This document shows, one piece after another, positions 1 through 8,987 of a DNA stretch of 64,000 bases. The notes beneath the pieces were generated by a model that saw only the letters and a program-made list of their open reading frames with translations, was not told the origin of the DNA and ran no database searches. The position numbers and the translations under genes were made by a program. Each line of letters begins with the position of its first letter. The first letter of the stretch is position 1. The stretch comes from Luteibaculum sp964627445 (GTDB taxonomy: Bacteria > Bacteroidota > Bacteroidia > Flavobacteriales_D > Luteibaculaceae), in contig CAZVJF010000006.1 in NCBI GenBank assembly GCA_964627445.1, positions 1-64,000 of the forward strand, in the 5' to 3' direction.

Positions 1-9
1 CACTTTTAT

Positions 10-46
10 AAAACCCTGATTACATTCACGTAGTCAGGGTTTTTTT
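10..46. terminator. Rho-independent terminator, probably bidirectional
   Basis: A 10-bp stem (AAAACCCTGA / TCAGGGTTTT) with a 14-nt loop is followed by a run of Ts on the + strand. The other strand also ends in a short T tract, so it could serve both a gene left of the window and uvrA, which ends about 120 nt away. Confidence 0.75.
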
Positions 47-163
47 ATGCCCTTTTGTGCGAAAACCATAACATCTTTCTGGGAATACCGCAGGGTATAA
101 ACCACCCTATGGAAGACCTGATAAACATCGAACGGCTTAGTTCTGCAAACTCTATTGCGGTAG

Positions 164-2929
164 TTAAGGGAGATAGGTTTTCGTTATGGACTCCTTAGCG
201 CCATGAATACCTGCAGTTGGCCCCTGGTACAATAAATTTCCTCCTGCTTCTCCTCCAAACGGACCGATATCTACAATCCAAGATGCAGCATGGATTAGAT
301 CCAAATTGTGTTCGATACAGATAATAGTATGCCCAGCATCCAGTAATAGCTTGAACGCATCTAGCAGCTTATTAATATCGTGGTGGTGTAGGCCTGTTGT
401 AGGTTCATCGAATAGAAATAGAATGGGCTTTTGGTTTTTCCCTTTACCGATAAACGAAGCGAGCTTAATCCGTTGCGCCTCACCGCCACTTAGTGTGCTT
501 GAAGATTGTCCTAAGGTTAAGTATCCTAGTCCTACTTGCTGTAACGGAACTAATTTATCGACAACCTTTTTGGCGTAGCGAGATTTTTGGTCTGTACTGA
601 AAAAGTCAATTGCTTCATCTATGGTGCAGTCTAGTATATCGGAGATGGATTTACCTCGGTAATGGATATCTAGAATGTCTTGCTTGAATCTTTTGCCGTT
701 GCAGCTTTCGCAAAGCAGCTTAACATCGGCCATGAACTGCATCTCTATGGTTTTCTCACCTTCACCTTCACACTCTTCGCACCTTCCCCCCGGAATATTA
801 AATGAGAAATGAGAGGCTTTAAAGCCATGGGTTTTAGAACCTGCTTGTTGGGCAAAAAGATTTCTTATTTCATCATAGGCTTTTACGTAGGTCACTGGAT
901 TGCTTCTACTACTCTTGCCGATAGGATTTTGATCTACGTACTCTACCTCTGTGAGATGGGATTTTGGGAATTTAATCTCTTGATGTTTCCCCGGTTTGGG
1001 GCCAGATTGGCCCAAGCTATGGAGTAATGCGGGGTACAGTATATCTCCAATTAGGGTAGATTTACCAGAACCACTAACTCCCGTTACTACCGAAAGTTGG
1101 TTTATGGGAAATTCAACATCGATGTTCTTTAGGTTGTGTTCATGGGCACCCTGAAGAATTAATTTACGTGTAGTTTTTTTAATGCTTGAGGTTTCGGGCT
1201 GAAGAGCTTCCTGGTTTCCAGCCAAATATTTACCGGTTAACGTATTGGCTTTAAGAATTTCTTTTACCGTACCTTGAAAGCATACTTCTCCACCCAGATT
1301 GCCCGCTAGCGGCCCCATATCGATGATATAATCCGCTTGTCGCATAATTTCTTCATCGTGCTCCACGACTACCACCGTGTTTCCAGTATCGCGTAACTCC
1401 ATGAGTACCCGAATCAGGTTTTCGGTGTCTTTGGGGTGCAGCCCAATGCTGGGTTCATCCAGAATATAGGTAGATCCTACCAAGCTACTACCTAATGAGG
1501 TGGCCAGGTTTATTCTTTGAGATTCGCCCCCAGAAAGTGTATTGGATAGTCGGTCTAATGTAAGGTAGCCCAGGCCAACTTGCTTCAAGAATCGTAGTCG
1601 ATCTGTGATCTCGCGGAGCAGACGCTCGGATACCTCGATCTCGAAATCACTAAGTTTCAGGTTTTGGAAAAAATCGTAAACCTGCTCAATGGGTTTTGGG
1701 AGTAAATCGGTGATGGCCGTATTGTTGATTTTCACGTAGCCAGCATCCTTGCGAATTCTGCTTCCATGGCAATCTGGACAAGGGGTTTTACCTCTGTAGC
1801 GACTGAGCATTACTCGAAACTGAATCTTATAACTCTTCTCTTCCAGGTACTTAAAGAATCGGTTGAGCCCTTTGAAGTGACGGTTGCCATTCCACAGCAG
1901 GTCGTACTCTTTTTTAGTGAGTTTATTTATGGGTCTATGGATAGGGAAGTTGGATTTGTCTGCGTTTTTAATGAGCGCATTTTTCCACTCAGACATTTTT
2001 TCACCGCGCCAACATGCTACTGCATCTTCGTACACCGAGAGGTTGGTGTTGGGTATAACCAAATCGGGGTCGATGCCGATAATACTGCCGAAACCTTCGC
2101 AGGTTTTACAAGCTCCGTATGGATTATTAAACGAGAAAAAAGCTTCATTGGGCTCTTCGAATTGCATGCCGTCCAGCTCGAAACGGTTAGAAAAATGGTA
2201 TGCCTTCTCATCGCCATCCTCAGTTGCTACTAGAATTTCACACTCTCCATGCCCTTCAAAAAATGCGGTATTTACACCGTCATTAAACCGGGTTTCATCA
2301 AACTCATTTTCCGACACACTTAGGCGGTCAATGGCCAATTTTATTTGTGAAGGTTCGAGTTCTAGTAATTCGTTCTCGGTAATTTGCTCTATCCTTTTAA
2401 ATCCTTGGTTTTCAATATGTATTCGAGCAAAACCTTGCTGTTGGTAGATTTTAATCTGCGCTGCGGGCTCCCTGTTTTCCAGGCTAAAGGGTGCCAAAAT
2501 AACTAAGGATTTTTTGTTGGAAACGCCACGGATTTCATCAAGAACGTCTTGGGTGGTATGGCGCTTTACTTCCTCACCGCTAATAGGGGATATGGTTTTC
2601 CCTATACGAGCATACAATAGTTTTAGGTACTCATAAATCTCGGTGGTAGTGCCTACGGTACTACGAGAGTTTTTAGATATTACCTTTTGCTCTATAGCTA
2701 TTGCGGGACTGAGTCCTAAGATGTTTTCTACATCGGGTTTTTGCAAGCGACCTAAAAATTGACGCGCGTAAGATGAAAGGCTTTCTACATACCTACGTTG
2801 CCCTTCGGCATAGAGGGTGTCGAAGGCTAGAGAGGATTTTCCAGAACCAGATACTCCTGTAATAACTGTAAAACTATTGCGTGGAATGCGTGCGTTTACC
2901 CCTTTGAGGTTATGCATGCGTGCTCCCAC
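164..2929 (-). CDS. uvrA: UvrA, excinuclease ABC subunit A
   Basis: DNA-damage recognition ATPase of UvrABC nucleotide excision repair. The 921-residue length fits the family. Two ABC modules are visible: Walker A GVSGSGKSS at residues 25-33 and a second GVSGSGKST near 620, each paired with an ABC signature (LSGGESQR, LSGGEAQR). Zinc-binding Cys pairs are present (CKTCEG, CPDCHG, CEECEGEG, CESCNG). The start is uncertain. The called start is a GTG, and the conserved family residues just upstream (EYIEIV) are also encoded in frame back to about 2960, but no ATG exists before an in-frame stop near 3049. The true start may be a rare codon further upstream. Many Bacteroidota carry two UvrA paralogues and I cannot tell which this is. 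Confidence 0.95.
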   Translation of the reverse strand: MGARMHNLKGVNARIPRNSFTVITGVSGSGKSSLAFDTLYAEGQRRYVESLSSYARQFLGRLQKPDVENILGLSPAIAIEQKVISKNSRSTVGTTTEIYEYLKLLYARIGKTISPISGEEVKRHTTQDVLDEIRGVSNKKSLVILAPFSLENREPAAQIKIYQQQGFARIHIENQGFKRIEQITENELLELEPSQIKLAIDRLSVSENEFDETRFNDGVNTAFFEGHGECEILVATEDGDEKAYHFSNRFELDGMQFEEPNEAFFSFNNPYGACKTCEGFGSIIGIDPDLVIPNTNLSVYEDAVACWRGEKMSEWKNALIKNADKSNFPIHRPINKLTKKEYDLLWNGNRHFKGLNRFFKYLEEKSYKIQFRVMLSRYRGKTPCPDCHGSRIRKDAGYVKINNTAITDLLPKPIEQVYDFFQNLKLSDFEIEVSERLLREITDRLRFLKQVGLGYLTLDRLSNTLSGGESQRINLATSLGSSLVGSTYILDEPSIGLHPKDTENLIRVLMELRDTGNTVVVVEHDEEIMRQADYIIDMGPLAGNLGGEVCFQGTVKEILKANTLTGKYLAGNQEALQPETSSIKKTTRKLILQGAHEHNLKNIDVEFPINQLSVVTGVSGSGKSTLIGDILYPALLHSLGQSGPKPGKHQEIKFPKSHLTEVEYVDQNPIGKSSRSNPVTYVKAYDEIRNLFAQQAGSKTHGFKASHFSFNIPGGRCEECEGEGEKTIEMQFMADVKLLCESCNGKRFKQDILDIHYRGKSISDILDCTIDEAIDFFSTDQKSRYAKKVVDKLVPLQQVGLGYLTLGQSSSTLSGGEAQRIKLASFIGKGKNQKPILFLFDEPTTGLHHHDINKLLDAFKLLLDAGHTIICIEHNLDLIHAASWIVDIGPFGGEAGGNLLYQGPTAGIHGAKESITKTYLP

Positions 2930-3178
2930 GATTTCGATATATTCTTGTGCTTCTGCTTTGATAATGGCTGTCTTTAGAATAGCGAAAATACGGTTTGCCC
3001 CAGTGTAAGTTCCACCGTGGCCTACATTTGATGGGTAAAAAATATGTTAAGCAAATACGAAGCAGCAAATTTTACTTATATTTACAGCAGTCCAAAAAAG
3101 GAAAAACTGCCTATACAACACATTTACTCTTTAAACCTTCAGTAACCAGCGAAATCAATTCGCCAAAAGAGTAATAGT

Positions 3179-3766
3179 ATGGAGCAGATTCAAATGAACG
3201 ATCGCGAGCTTGTGTCTCGCTATATCAGTGGGGACGAAACTTCTTTCGAAATTCTTCTTAACAGACATAAAACTAAGGTGTATCACAACATTTATTTTAT
3301 GGTACACGATAGGGATTTAGCAGAAGACATTTTCCAGGAAACCTTTGTAAAAGTAATTAACACCTTAAAAAGTGGGCGCTATAATGAGGAAGGGAAATTT
3401 CTGCCTTGGGTATGTCGCATTGCGCATAATTTGGTGATAGACCATTTTAGAAAAGAAAAGAAGATGCGCACCGTTTCTGGGAACGATGACTACGACATCT
3501 TTTCCACCCTAGACTTAGAAGACCTTACCATTGAGGATGATATGGTTTGGGGGCAAATAGAGCAGGATGTGCACAAGCTTATGAATCGGTTACCCGAAGA
3601 GCAGCGCGAAGTGGTACACATGCGTTGCTTTAGAGATATGTCTTTTAAAGAAATTGCCGAAAACACCGGAGTAAGTATCAATACCGCTCTAGGCCGTATG
3701 CGCTATGCTCTTATTAATATGCGTAAGCTGATTAAAGAGCACGGGGTAATTTTAAATCCGCAGTAA
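3179..3766 (+). CDS. ECF-type RNA polymerase sigma-70 factor
   Basis: Alternative sigma factor that directs RNA polymerase to a specific promoter set. Region 2 is visible at about residues 25-95 (DRDLAEDIFQETFVKV, then WVCRIAHNLVIDHFR) and region 4 at about 135-185 (LPEEQREVVHMRCF, FKEIAENTGVSINTALGRM). The length (195 aa) is normal. It is divergent from uvrA, and a 54-codon ORF follows 50 nt downstream. No anti-sigma factor gene lies beside it, so control by phosphorylation, by the downstream peptide or at transcription is open. The regulon cannot be inferred from sequence. Confidence 0.92.
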   Translation: MEQIQMNDRELVSRYISGDETSFEILLNRHKTKVYHNIYFMVHDRDLAEDIFQETFVKVINTLKSGRYNEEGKFLPWVCRIAHNLVIDHFRKEKKMRTVSGNDDYDIFSTLDLEDLTIEDDMVWGQIEQDVHKLMNRLPEEQREVVHMRCFRDMSFKEIAENTGVSINTALGRMRYALINMRKLIKEHGVILNPQ

Positions 3767-3816
3767 ACAATATTTATTTTAGGCTTGGCGTTATCCATAA
3801 AAATGAAACGCAGCCT

Positions 3817-3981
3817 ATGCAAAAATCTACACTCTCTAATTTTTTACAAGACATTGAAAGCAACGCAGCTGTAGCGCCTTCACCCAAGGCGGAAACGCTA
3901 AGTTTTTTAAAGCAATACAGTAAAGCGTTACAATGTTTACCCACTGGAGCAGTCAGTAGCGCTCCAATCTTTAACAACTAA
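3817..3981 (+). CDS. Small 54-aa protein downstream of the sigma factor
   Basis: An ATG-started 54-codon ORF lies between the sigma factor stop and a strong terminator, on the same strand. The product begins MQKSTLSNFLQDIES and contains a PSPKAETLSFLKQYSKAL segment ending in ...IFNN. Short proteins with a 'TLxFLKxY(S/A)xxL' core behind ECF sigma genes are, from memory, common in Flavobacteriia, which supports it being real. No transmembrane segment or Cys motif is seen. Function unknown; regulation of the neighbouring sigma factor is possible but unproven. Confidence 0.6.
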   Translation: MQKSTLSNFLQDIESNAAVAPSPKAETLSFLKQYSKALQCLPTGAVSSAPIFNN

Positions 3982-3984
3982 CAG

Positions 3985-4007
3985 AAGCCCCGAAAGGGGC
4001 TTTTTTT
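3985..4007 (+). terminator. Rho-independent terminator of the sigma-factor operon
   Basis: AAGCCCC-GAAA-GGGGCTT hairpin followed by seven Ts, directly after the 54-aa gene. Its T run touches the stop of the convergent nth gene. Confidence 0.88.
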
Positions 4008-4638
4008 ATTTCATGTTTTTTCTGCCAATAACGCTGCAAATGGGGCATTTTGCAGGATCATGACCTCTGGCTTTACAATACTCTCTACCAAAAAATATTA
4101 TTTGCAAATGAAGCTTGTTCCAGGTTTCTTCGGGAAAAACCTTTTTGGCATCCGCTTCCGTTTTTTCAACTGATTTTCCCGTGGAAATGGTCCAGCGATA
4201 GAGCAACCGGTGAATGTGGGTGTCTACTGGAAAAGCGGGTACGCCAAAAGCCTGGGCCATCACTACCGAAGCAGTTTTATGACCTACACCCGGCAGTGCT
4301 TCTAATGCCTCAAAGGTATTGGGTACCTCGCCCTTGTATTGGGTAGTAAGAATCTCAGAGAGTTCTTTAATGGCCTTGGACTTTCTCGGTGAAAGACCGC
4401 AAGGTTTTATGATCTCGCGAATGACTTCTACATCCTCTTTTGCCATGTCCTTGGGGTTGTCGGCTAGCTCAAAAAGGGCAGGGGTAATTTTATTTACACG
4501 CTCATCGGTACATTGTGCAGAGAGCAATACCGCTATCAGAAGAGTGTATGCATCCGAATGATCCAGTGGGATGGGGGTTGTGGGATACAGTTGTTCTAGC
4601 TTTTCCTGGATAAAGGAAGCTTTCTCTCGCTTGGTCAT
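4006..4638 (-). CDS. nth: Endonuclease III family DNA glycosylase/AP lyase
   Basis: Base-excision-repair enzyme that removes oxidised pyrimidines and nicks the abasic site. The helix-hairpin-helix (LPGVGHKTA, about residues 114-122, containing the catalytic Lys) and the catalytic Asp in PVDTHIHR are present. Length (210 aa) is typical. The C-terminal iron-sulfur loop is unusual: C188-X9-C198-X2-C201 is seen and no fourth Cys follows before the end, so the [4Fe-4S] cluster of E. coli Nth (C-X6-C-X2-C-X5-C) may be absent. Its start codon overlaps the stop of the upstream DUF6702 gene by 4 nt, so the two are probably cotranscribed. Confidence 0.93.
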   Translation of the reverse strand: MTKREKASFIQEKLEQLYPTTPIPLDHSDAYTLLIAVLLSAQCTDERVNKITPALFELADNPKDMAKEDVEVIREIIKPCGLSPRKSKAIKELSEILTTQYKGEVPNTFEALEALPGVGHKTASVVMAQAFGVPAFPVDTHIHRLLYRWTISTGKSVEKTEADAKKVFPEETWNKLHLQIIFFGREYCKARGHDPAKCPICSVIGRKNMK

Positions 4639-5180
4639 GGCTGCGCAACGGTTTTGGGTTCGGAGTCGCTGCGGTTAAAGTATACTGTTTTTATGTCTTC
4701 GTTTACTTCAAAATGCACAATGTTCATTTGGTCGGCATAGAGGTCTAACAAAAAGTTGCTCTGTGCATTTATGGGTGCTTTTATCTTCCTTTTGGTTGGA
4801 TACGAAACGTAGAGATACACGATGTCAAAATCCAACTCAAAACCAACCCAATTCATAGTAAGAACCTCTCCATCTTCGGTTAGATTAAAATGTTCCTGAC
4901 AATAGCTTTTCAATGCTGTGGTTACATTTTTACGTTTTTCATCTTTCTCTATGTTTTCCTTAAGCAATCCCATGTCCTGGAGATGCAGGTTTAAATCGTC
5001 TAGAAATATTTTATGCATGGTTTTAATGCGCTTGTTCTCGGCATCGAATTCTAGTTTGCTGATGGCAACATGAAAAGGGTGTGCGGTATTGTTGGTTTCA
5101 ACAGCTGCGGGGCGCCATCCAACCGAAATGGTGGCAGCTAACAACAGGAGTATTTTCGGGAATAATAACAGTGCTTTCAT
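4635..5180 (-). CDS. DUF6702-like exported protein
   Basis: Exported protein of about 181 aa. The ATG at 5178-5180 is preferred over an upstream TTG because it gives a clean signal peptide (MKALLLFPKILLLLAATISVG). The mature part begins with the HPFHVAISKLEFDAENKRI pattern typical of a small Bacteroidota family assigned from memory to DUF6702. That family is often found near M1 peptidases, and one is divergently encoded 105 nt away here. Function unknown. Coupled by a 4-nt overlap to nth. Confidence 0.75.
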   Translation of the reverse strand: MKALLLFPKILLLLAATISVGWRPAAVETNNTAHPFHVAISKLEFDAENKRIKTMHKIFLDDLNLHLQDMGLLKENIEKDEKRKNVTTALKSYCQEHFNLTEDGEVLTMNWVGFELDFDIVYLYVSYPTKRKIKAPINAQSNFLLDLYADQMNIVHFEVNEDIKTVYFNRSDSEPKTVAQP

Positions 5181-5284
5181 AATGGGGTAAAGATAAGTCT
5201 TCAATACCAGCTATCAGTTTCGCCTCTGTAAGACTTTGTACACCGACAAACATGGTTAAATTCGCCACTCGCAAAATCTAACAC

Positions 5285-7588
5285 ATGCTAAAAAGAATAC
5301 TTACTGGAGTGGTTGCCCTTTGTTCCTTGGGCGTATTTGCTCAAGAGAAAGTTACGAGTTCCTTTCAACAACTGGGTACCGCATTGCCAACACCCAATGC
5401 GTATCGAAACGCGGCAGGTGCGCCTGGCCACGACTATTGGCAGCAACGTGCCGATTATGATATGGATATTGTATTGAAAGAGGACAAGCGCCAAATTCAC
5501 GGTAAGGAAACCATTACCTACTATAACCAGTCGCCCGATGAACTCACATATTTGTGGGTGCAGTTAGACCAGAACATGCGTGCAAAAGACTCGGATACCT
5601 ACAAAGCCCGCCAGACGAAGATGGGCGATAAAATGAGTTTTGATCAATTAAAAAACCTAGACCCTTGGTTTGAGGGTGGTTTTAATATAGAAATGGTAGC
5701 CGATGGTGAAGGCAATCCATTACCCCACACCATTAACCGTACTATGATGCGCATAGATTTACCACAGCCTTTAAAGCCGGGTGAATCCACAAAAATTAAA
5801 ATCAATTGGTGGTACAACATCAACGATCGTATGAAGATTGGCGGTCGCAGTGGGTTAGAGTATTTTGAAGACGAAGACAATTACATTTTTACCATTGCAC
5901 AGTTTTATCCGCGCATGTGCTTGTATACCGATTACGAGGGGTGGCAAAACAAGCAGTTTTTGGGTAGGGGAGAGTTTACCCTAACTTTTGGCGATTACGA
6001 TGTTCGTATGACCGTACCAGCCGATCACGTACTGGGATCTACTGGTGTATTGCAGAACCCAGACGAAGTACTGACCAATACGCAAAAAGAGCGTTGGGAC
6101 AGAGCGCAAGAGAGCACTAAGGAACCCGTACTAATAGTTACAGAGCGCGAGGCACGTTCTGCTGAGAAAAACAAGTCCACCCAAACCAAAACGTGGCACT
6201 ATAAAGCTGAGAATGTGAGAGATTTTGCCTTTGCCACATCGCGTAAGTTTATTTGGGACGCGATGGCCGTGAAGTTTGGCGATAGAACAGTAATGGCCAT
6301 GTCTTACTACCCCAAAGAAGGAAACCCCCTTTGGGAGCAATATTCTACCAAAGTAGTGGCACACACCTTAAACGTGTATAGCAAGCATACGTTTGACTAT
6401 CCATATCCGGCAGCGATTTCGGTGCATACCAAGCGTATTGGAATGGAGTACCCCATGATTTGTTTTAACTACGGTCGTCCCGAGGAAGATGGAACCTACA
6501 GCGAGCGTATGAAATACGGTATGATAGGGGTAATTATTCATGAGGTAGGACACAATTTCTTCCCCATGATTGTAAACTCGGATGAGCGCCAGTGGACATG
6601 GATGGATGAAGGACTAAATACCTTCTGCCAGTACTTAACCGAGCAAGAGTTTCAGCGCGATTATCCTTCGCGTAGAGGACCAGCTTACAAGATTACAGAC
6701 TACATGAGTGGCGCTAACGGCCGCATGCAACCCATTATGACCAATTCCGAGTCTATTTACCAATTTGGAAACAATGCCTACGGTAAGCCTGCTACAGCTC
6801 TAAACATTTTACGTGAGACCATCTTAGGGCGTGAGTTGTTTGATTTTGCATTTAAGACCTACGCCCAGCGCTGGATGTTTAAGCACCCAGAACCTGCAGA
6901 TTTCTTCCGTACCATGGAAGATGCTTCGGGTACCGACTTGGACTGGTTTTGGAGAAGCTGGTTTTACACCACAGATCACGTAGATATTTCTATAGAGGAT
7001 GTGAAGTGGTACCAAATTGACACGAAAAACCCACAAACCGAATATAACTTTAAGCAAAGCCAGCCCAAGCCCTACAATATTTCTAAGGAACGCAATAAGG
7101 AAGACTTAGCTTCAGTATATATTGAGCGCGATCCTAAACTGAATGACTTCTACACCACAGAGGATTACGAGAAGCCCAATAAGCTGGATGAGGAAGCGTA
7201 TCAGAAAGCATTGGAAGGGCTGTCTGCCGAGCAAAAAGCAAAGCTGAAGTCGAAAGAGAATTTCTACGAGCTACACTTTAAAAATATCGGTGGTATCCCT
7301 ATGCCTATCATCTTGGAATTCCGTTTTAAAGATGGAAGCAGCGAGATGCGTACCCTTCCTGCCGAAATATGGCGTTTTGATGACGAAGTTGTACACAAGG
7401 TATTTAGCTTTGAAAAGGAGTTGGCGCAAGTGGTGTTGGACCCGAAATTGCAAACGGCCGATACCGATGTAGAAAACAACTACTGGCCAGAGCGCACGCT
7501 GCCTTCGCGTTTCGATTTATACGAGCGCAAAGACACCGAGCAAGAAAATACCATGCAACGTTTTAAACGCGCACAGAAGAAATGGTAA
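5285..7588 (+). CDS. Secreted M1-family (gluzincin) metallopeptidase
   Basis: Zinc aminopeptidase-like protein of 767 aa. A signal peptide (residues 1-19, cleaved before QEKV) sends it out of the cytoplasm. The zinc site is complete: HEVGH at 419-423 and the third ligand Glu442 in WMDEGLN, which gives the family HEXXH-X18-E spacing. The N-terminal region fits the M1 beta-saddle. There is no obvious Por sorting domain at the C terminus, which is instead charged and Lys-rich. Probably digests peptides in the periplasm or outside the cell. It is monocistronic and followed by a terminator. Confidence 0.92.
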   Translation: MLKRILTGVVALCSLGVFAQEKVTSSFQQLGTALPTPNAYRNAAGAPGHDYWQQRADYDMDIVLKEDKRQIHGKETITYYNQSPDELTYLWVQLDQNMRAKDSDTYKARQTKMGDKMSFDQLKNLDPWFEGGFNIEMVADGEGNPLPHTINRTMMRIDLPQPLKPGESTKIKINWWYNINDRMKIGGRSGLEYFEDEDNYIFTIAQFYPRMCLYTDYEGWQNKQFLGRGEFTLTFGDYDVRMTVPADHVLGSTGVLQNPDEVLTNTQKERWDRAQESTKEPVLIVTEREARSAEKNKSTQTKTWHYKAENVRDFAFATSRKFIWDAMAVKFGDRTVMAMSYYPKEGNPLWEQYSTKVVAHTLNVYSKHTFDYPYPAAISVHTKRIGMEYPMICFNYGRPEEDGTYSERMKYGMIGVIIHEVGHNFFPMIVNSDERQWTWMDEGLNTFCQYLTEQEFQRDYPSRRGPAYKITDYMSGANGRMQPIMTNSESIYQFGNNAYGKPATALNILRETILGRELFDFAFKTYAQRWMFKHPEPADFFRTMEDASGTDLDWFWRSWFYTTDHVDISIEDVKWYQIDTKNPQTEYNFKQSQPKPYNISKERNKEDLASVYIERDPKLNDFYTTEDYEKPNKLDEEAYQKALEGLSAEQKAKLKSKENFYELHFKNIGGIPMPIILEFRFKDGSSEMRTLPAEIWRFDDEVVHKVFSFEKELAQVVLDPKLQTADTDVENNYWPERTLPSRFDLYERKDTEQENTMQRFKRAQKKW

Positions 7589-7614
7589 GGTAGTCTTTAG
7601 GCTATTGAATTTAT

Positions 7615-7639
7615 AACCCCGCCATGTGCGGGGTTTTTT
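7615..7639 (+). terminator. Rho-independent terminator after the M1 peptidase
   Basis: AACCCCGC-CATGT-GCGGGGTT hairpin followed by TTTT, 27 nt after the stop codon. Confidence 0.85.
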
Positions 7640-7786
7640 GTGATTACACTTTAGATTTACTGAGATTGTACGAAAGGAGCGTAATTTTTCCCATAGTCTG
7701 CACGTCTGTTCTAGATCGATCCTGATCCAGAATTAGGAAAGCTAGGAAAGGAATATATAGCTTCTGTGCTAGATCATTATGATCAC

Positions 7787-7812
7787 AAAAAAAGGGGCCA
7801 AAGGCCCCTTTT
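7787..7812 (-). terminator. Rho-independent terminator of trmD-rplS
   Basis: GGGGCC-TTT-GGCCCC hairpin flanked by A and T runs. Read on the minus strand it ends in seven Ts and lies 26 nt after the rplS stop. Confidence 0.88.
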
Positions 7813-7837
7813 CAAGTATCTCAATAGAAACTCGTGC

Positions 7838-8194
7838 TTATTTAGCAAAGTGCTTACGCTCTTTAATACGAGCCGATTTACCGGTACGCTCACGTAGGTA
7901 AAATATACGTGCTCTACGTACCTTACCGTGTTTCAATACCTTAATTTCTTCAATGAATGGAGAAGTAAAAGGAATGATACGCTCAACACCTACGTTTCCA
8001 GACATTTTACGAATGGTGAACGTTTCTGTAGAGCCGCTACCTCTACGCTGCAATACCACACCGGTAAATTGCTGGATACGCTCTTTTCCACCCTCCTTAA
8101 TCTTATATGAAACCGCAATTGTATCTCCCGCTCCAAACTCTGGTAACTCTCTCCTAGGGTTTATCTCCGCTTCGATTTCTTTTATAATATCCAT
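7838..8194 (-). CDS. rplS: 50S ribosomal protein L19
   Basis: Ribosomal protein at the 30S-50S interface, 118 aa. The whole chain matches L19: GDTIAVSYKIKEGGKERIQQF, then GVVLQRRGSGSTETFTIRK, then VERIIPFTSPFIEEIKVLKHG and a basic C terminus. The ATG at 8192-8194 is chosen over the GTG one codon upstream. It lies 91 nt downstream of trmD on the same strand, the usual trmD-rplS pairing, and ends at a strong terminator. Confidence 0.98.
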   Translation of the reverse strand: MDIIKEIEAEINPRRELPEFGAGDTIAVSYKIKEGGKERIQQFTGVVLQRRGSGSTETFTIRKMSGNVGVERIIPFTSPFIEEIKVLKHGKVRRARIFYLRERTGKSARIKERKHFAK

Positions 8195-8285
8195 CACTCT
8201 ATGTATTTATCCCGGAATCCTCCTGAAAATTGGCTTGCAATATTACGCTTTTTATTTCAAAGGCGAAACTGCTGTTGCAAATAAA

Positions 8286-8966
8286 TTAATCATCGGAATT
8301 TAGGTTGGGTCTGCGCTCTTGCGTGCGCTCTATACTTTGGCTGTAGCGCCAGTCTTCTATTTTCTGAAAATTGCCGGATAGCAACACTTCTGGAACATTC
8401 CAGCCTTGGTATTCTGCGGGTCGTGTGTACACTGGAGGTGCAATTAATCCGTCTTGAAAACTGTCTGATAAAGCCGAAGTTTCATCATTTAATACGCCAG
8501 GAATAAGGCGTATTACCGCATCGCACAACACTGCAGCTCCAAGTTCTCCACCCGAGAGCACGTAGTCGCCAATAGAAATTTCTTTAGTGATCAGGTGCTC
8601 GCGTATGCGCTCATCCACCCCTTTGTAATGACCACAAAGGATGATAAGGTTCTTTTTAAGGCTAAGCTGGTTGGCCATGGGTTGCGCTAACATTTCTCCA
8701 TCGGGCGACATGTATATAACCTCATCATAATTGCGTTGCTCTTGTAGGCTTTTTATACAGCGATGCACCGGTTCTACCGATAAAACCATGCCTGCACCAC
8801 CGCCAAAAGCGTAATCGTCAATGGTTTTGTGTTTATTCGTGCTGTAATCTCTAAGATTGTGGATTTGTATGTCCACAAGATTATTTTCTTTGGCACGTTG
8901 TATGATAGAATCATTAAACGGGCTTTCCAGCAAGGAGGGAACCGCACTTATAATATCAATACGCAT
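8286..8966 (-). CDS. trmD: tRNA (guanine37-N1)-methyltransferase
   Basis: SAM-dependent enzyme that methylates G37 of tRNAs and prevents +1 frameshifting. It has the SPOUT trefoil-knot segments: DDYAFGGGAGMVL near residues 50-62, LCGHYKGVDERI, and ISIGDYVLSGGELGA around 134-147. Length 226 aa is normal. The start is separated by only about 20 nt from the divergent gene at 8988, so any promoter must lie inside that gene's 5' end. Confidence 0.97.
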   Translation of the reverse strand: MRIDIISAVPSLLESPFNDSIIQRAKENNLVDIQIHNLRDYSTNKHKTIDDYAFGGGAGMVLSVEPVHRCIKSLQEQRNYDEVIYMSPDGEMLAQPMANQLSLKKNLIILCGHYKGVDERIREHLITKEISIGDYVLSGGELGAAVLCDAVIRLIPGVLNDETSALSDSFQDGLIAPPVYTRPAEYQGWNVPEVLLSGNFQKIEDWRYSQSIERTQERRPNLNSDD

Positions 8967-8987
8967 AAATTTATGTTTGGAGGATCT

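Noticed and set aside
1766..2447. Plus-strand ORFs inside uvrA
   Set aside because: Shadows of the conserved minus-strand uvrA coding sequence.
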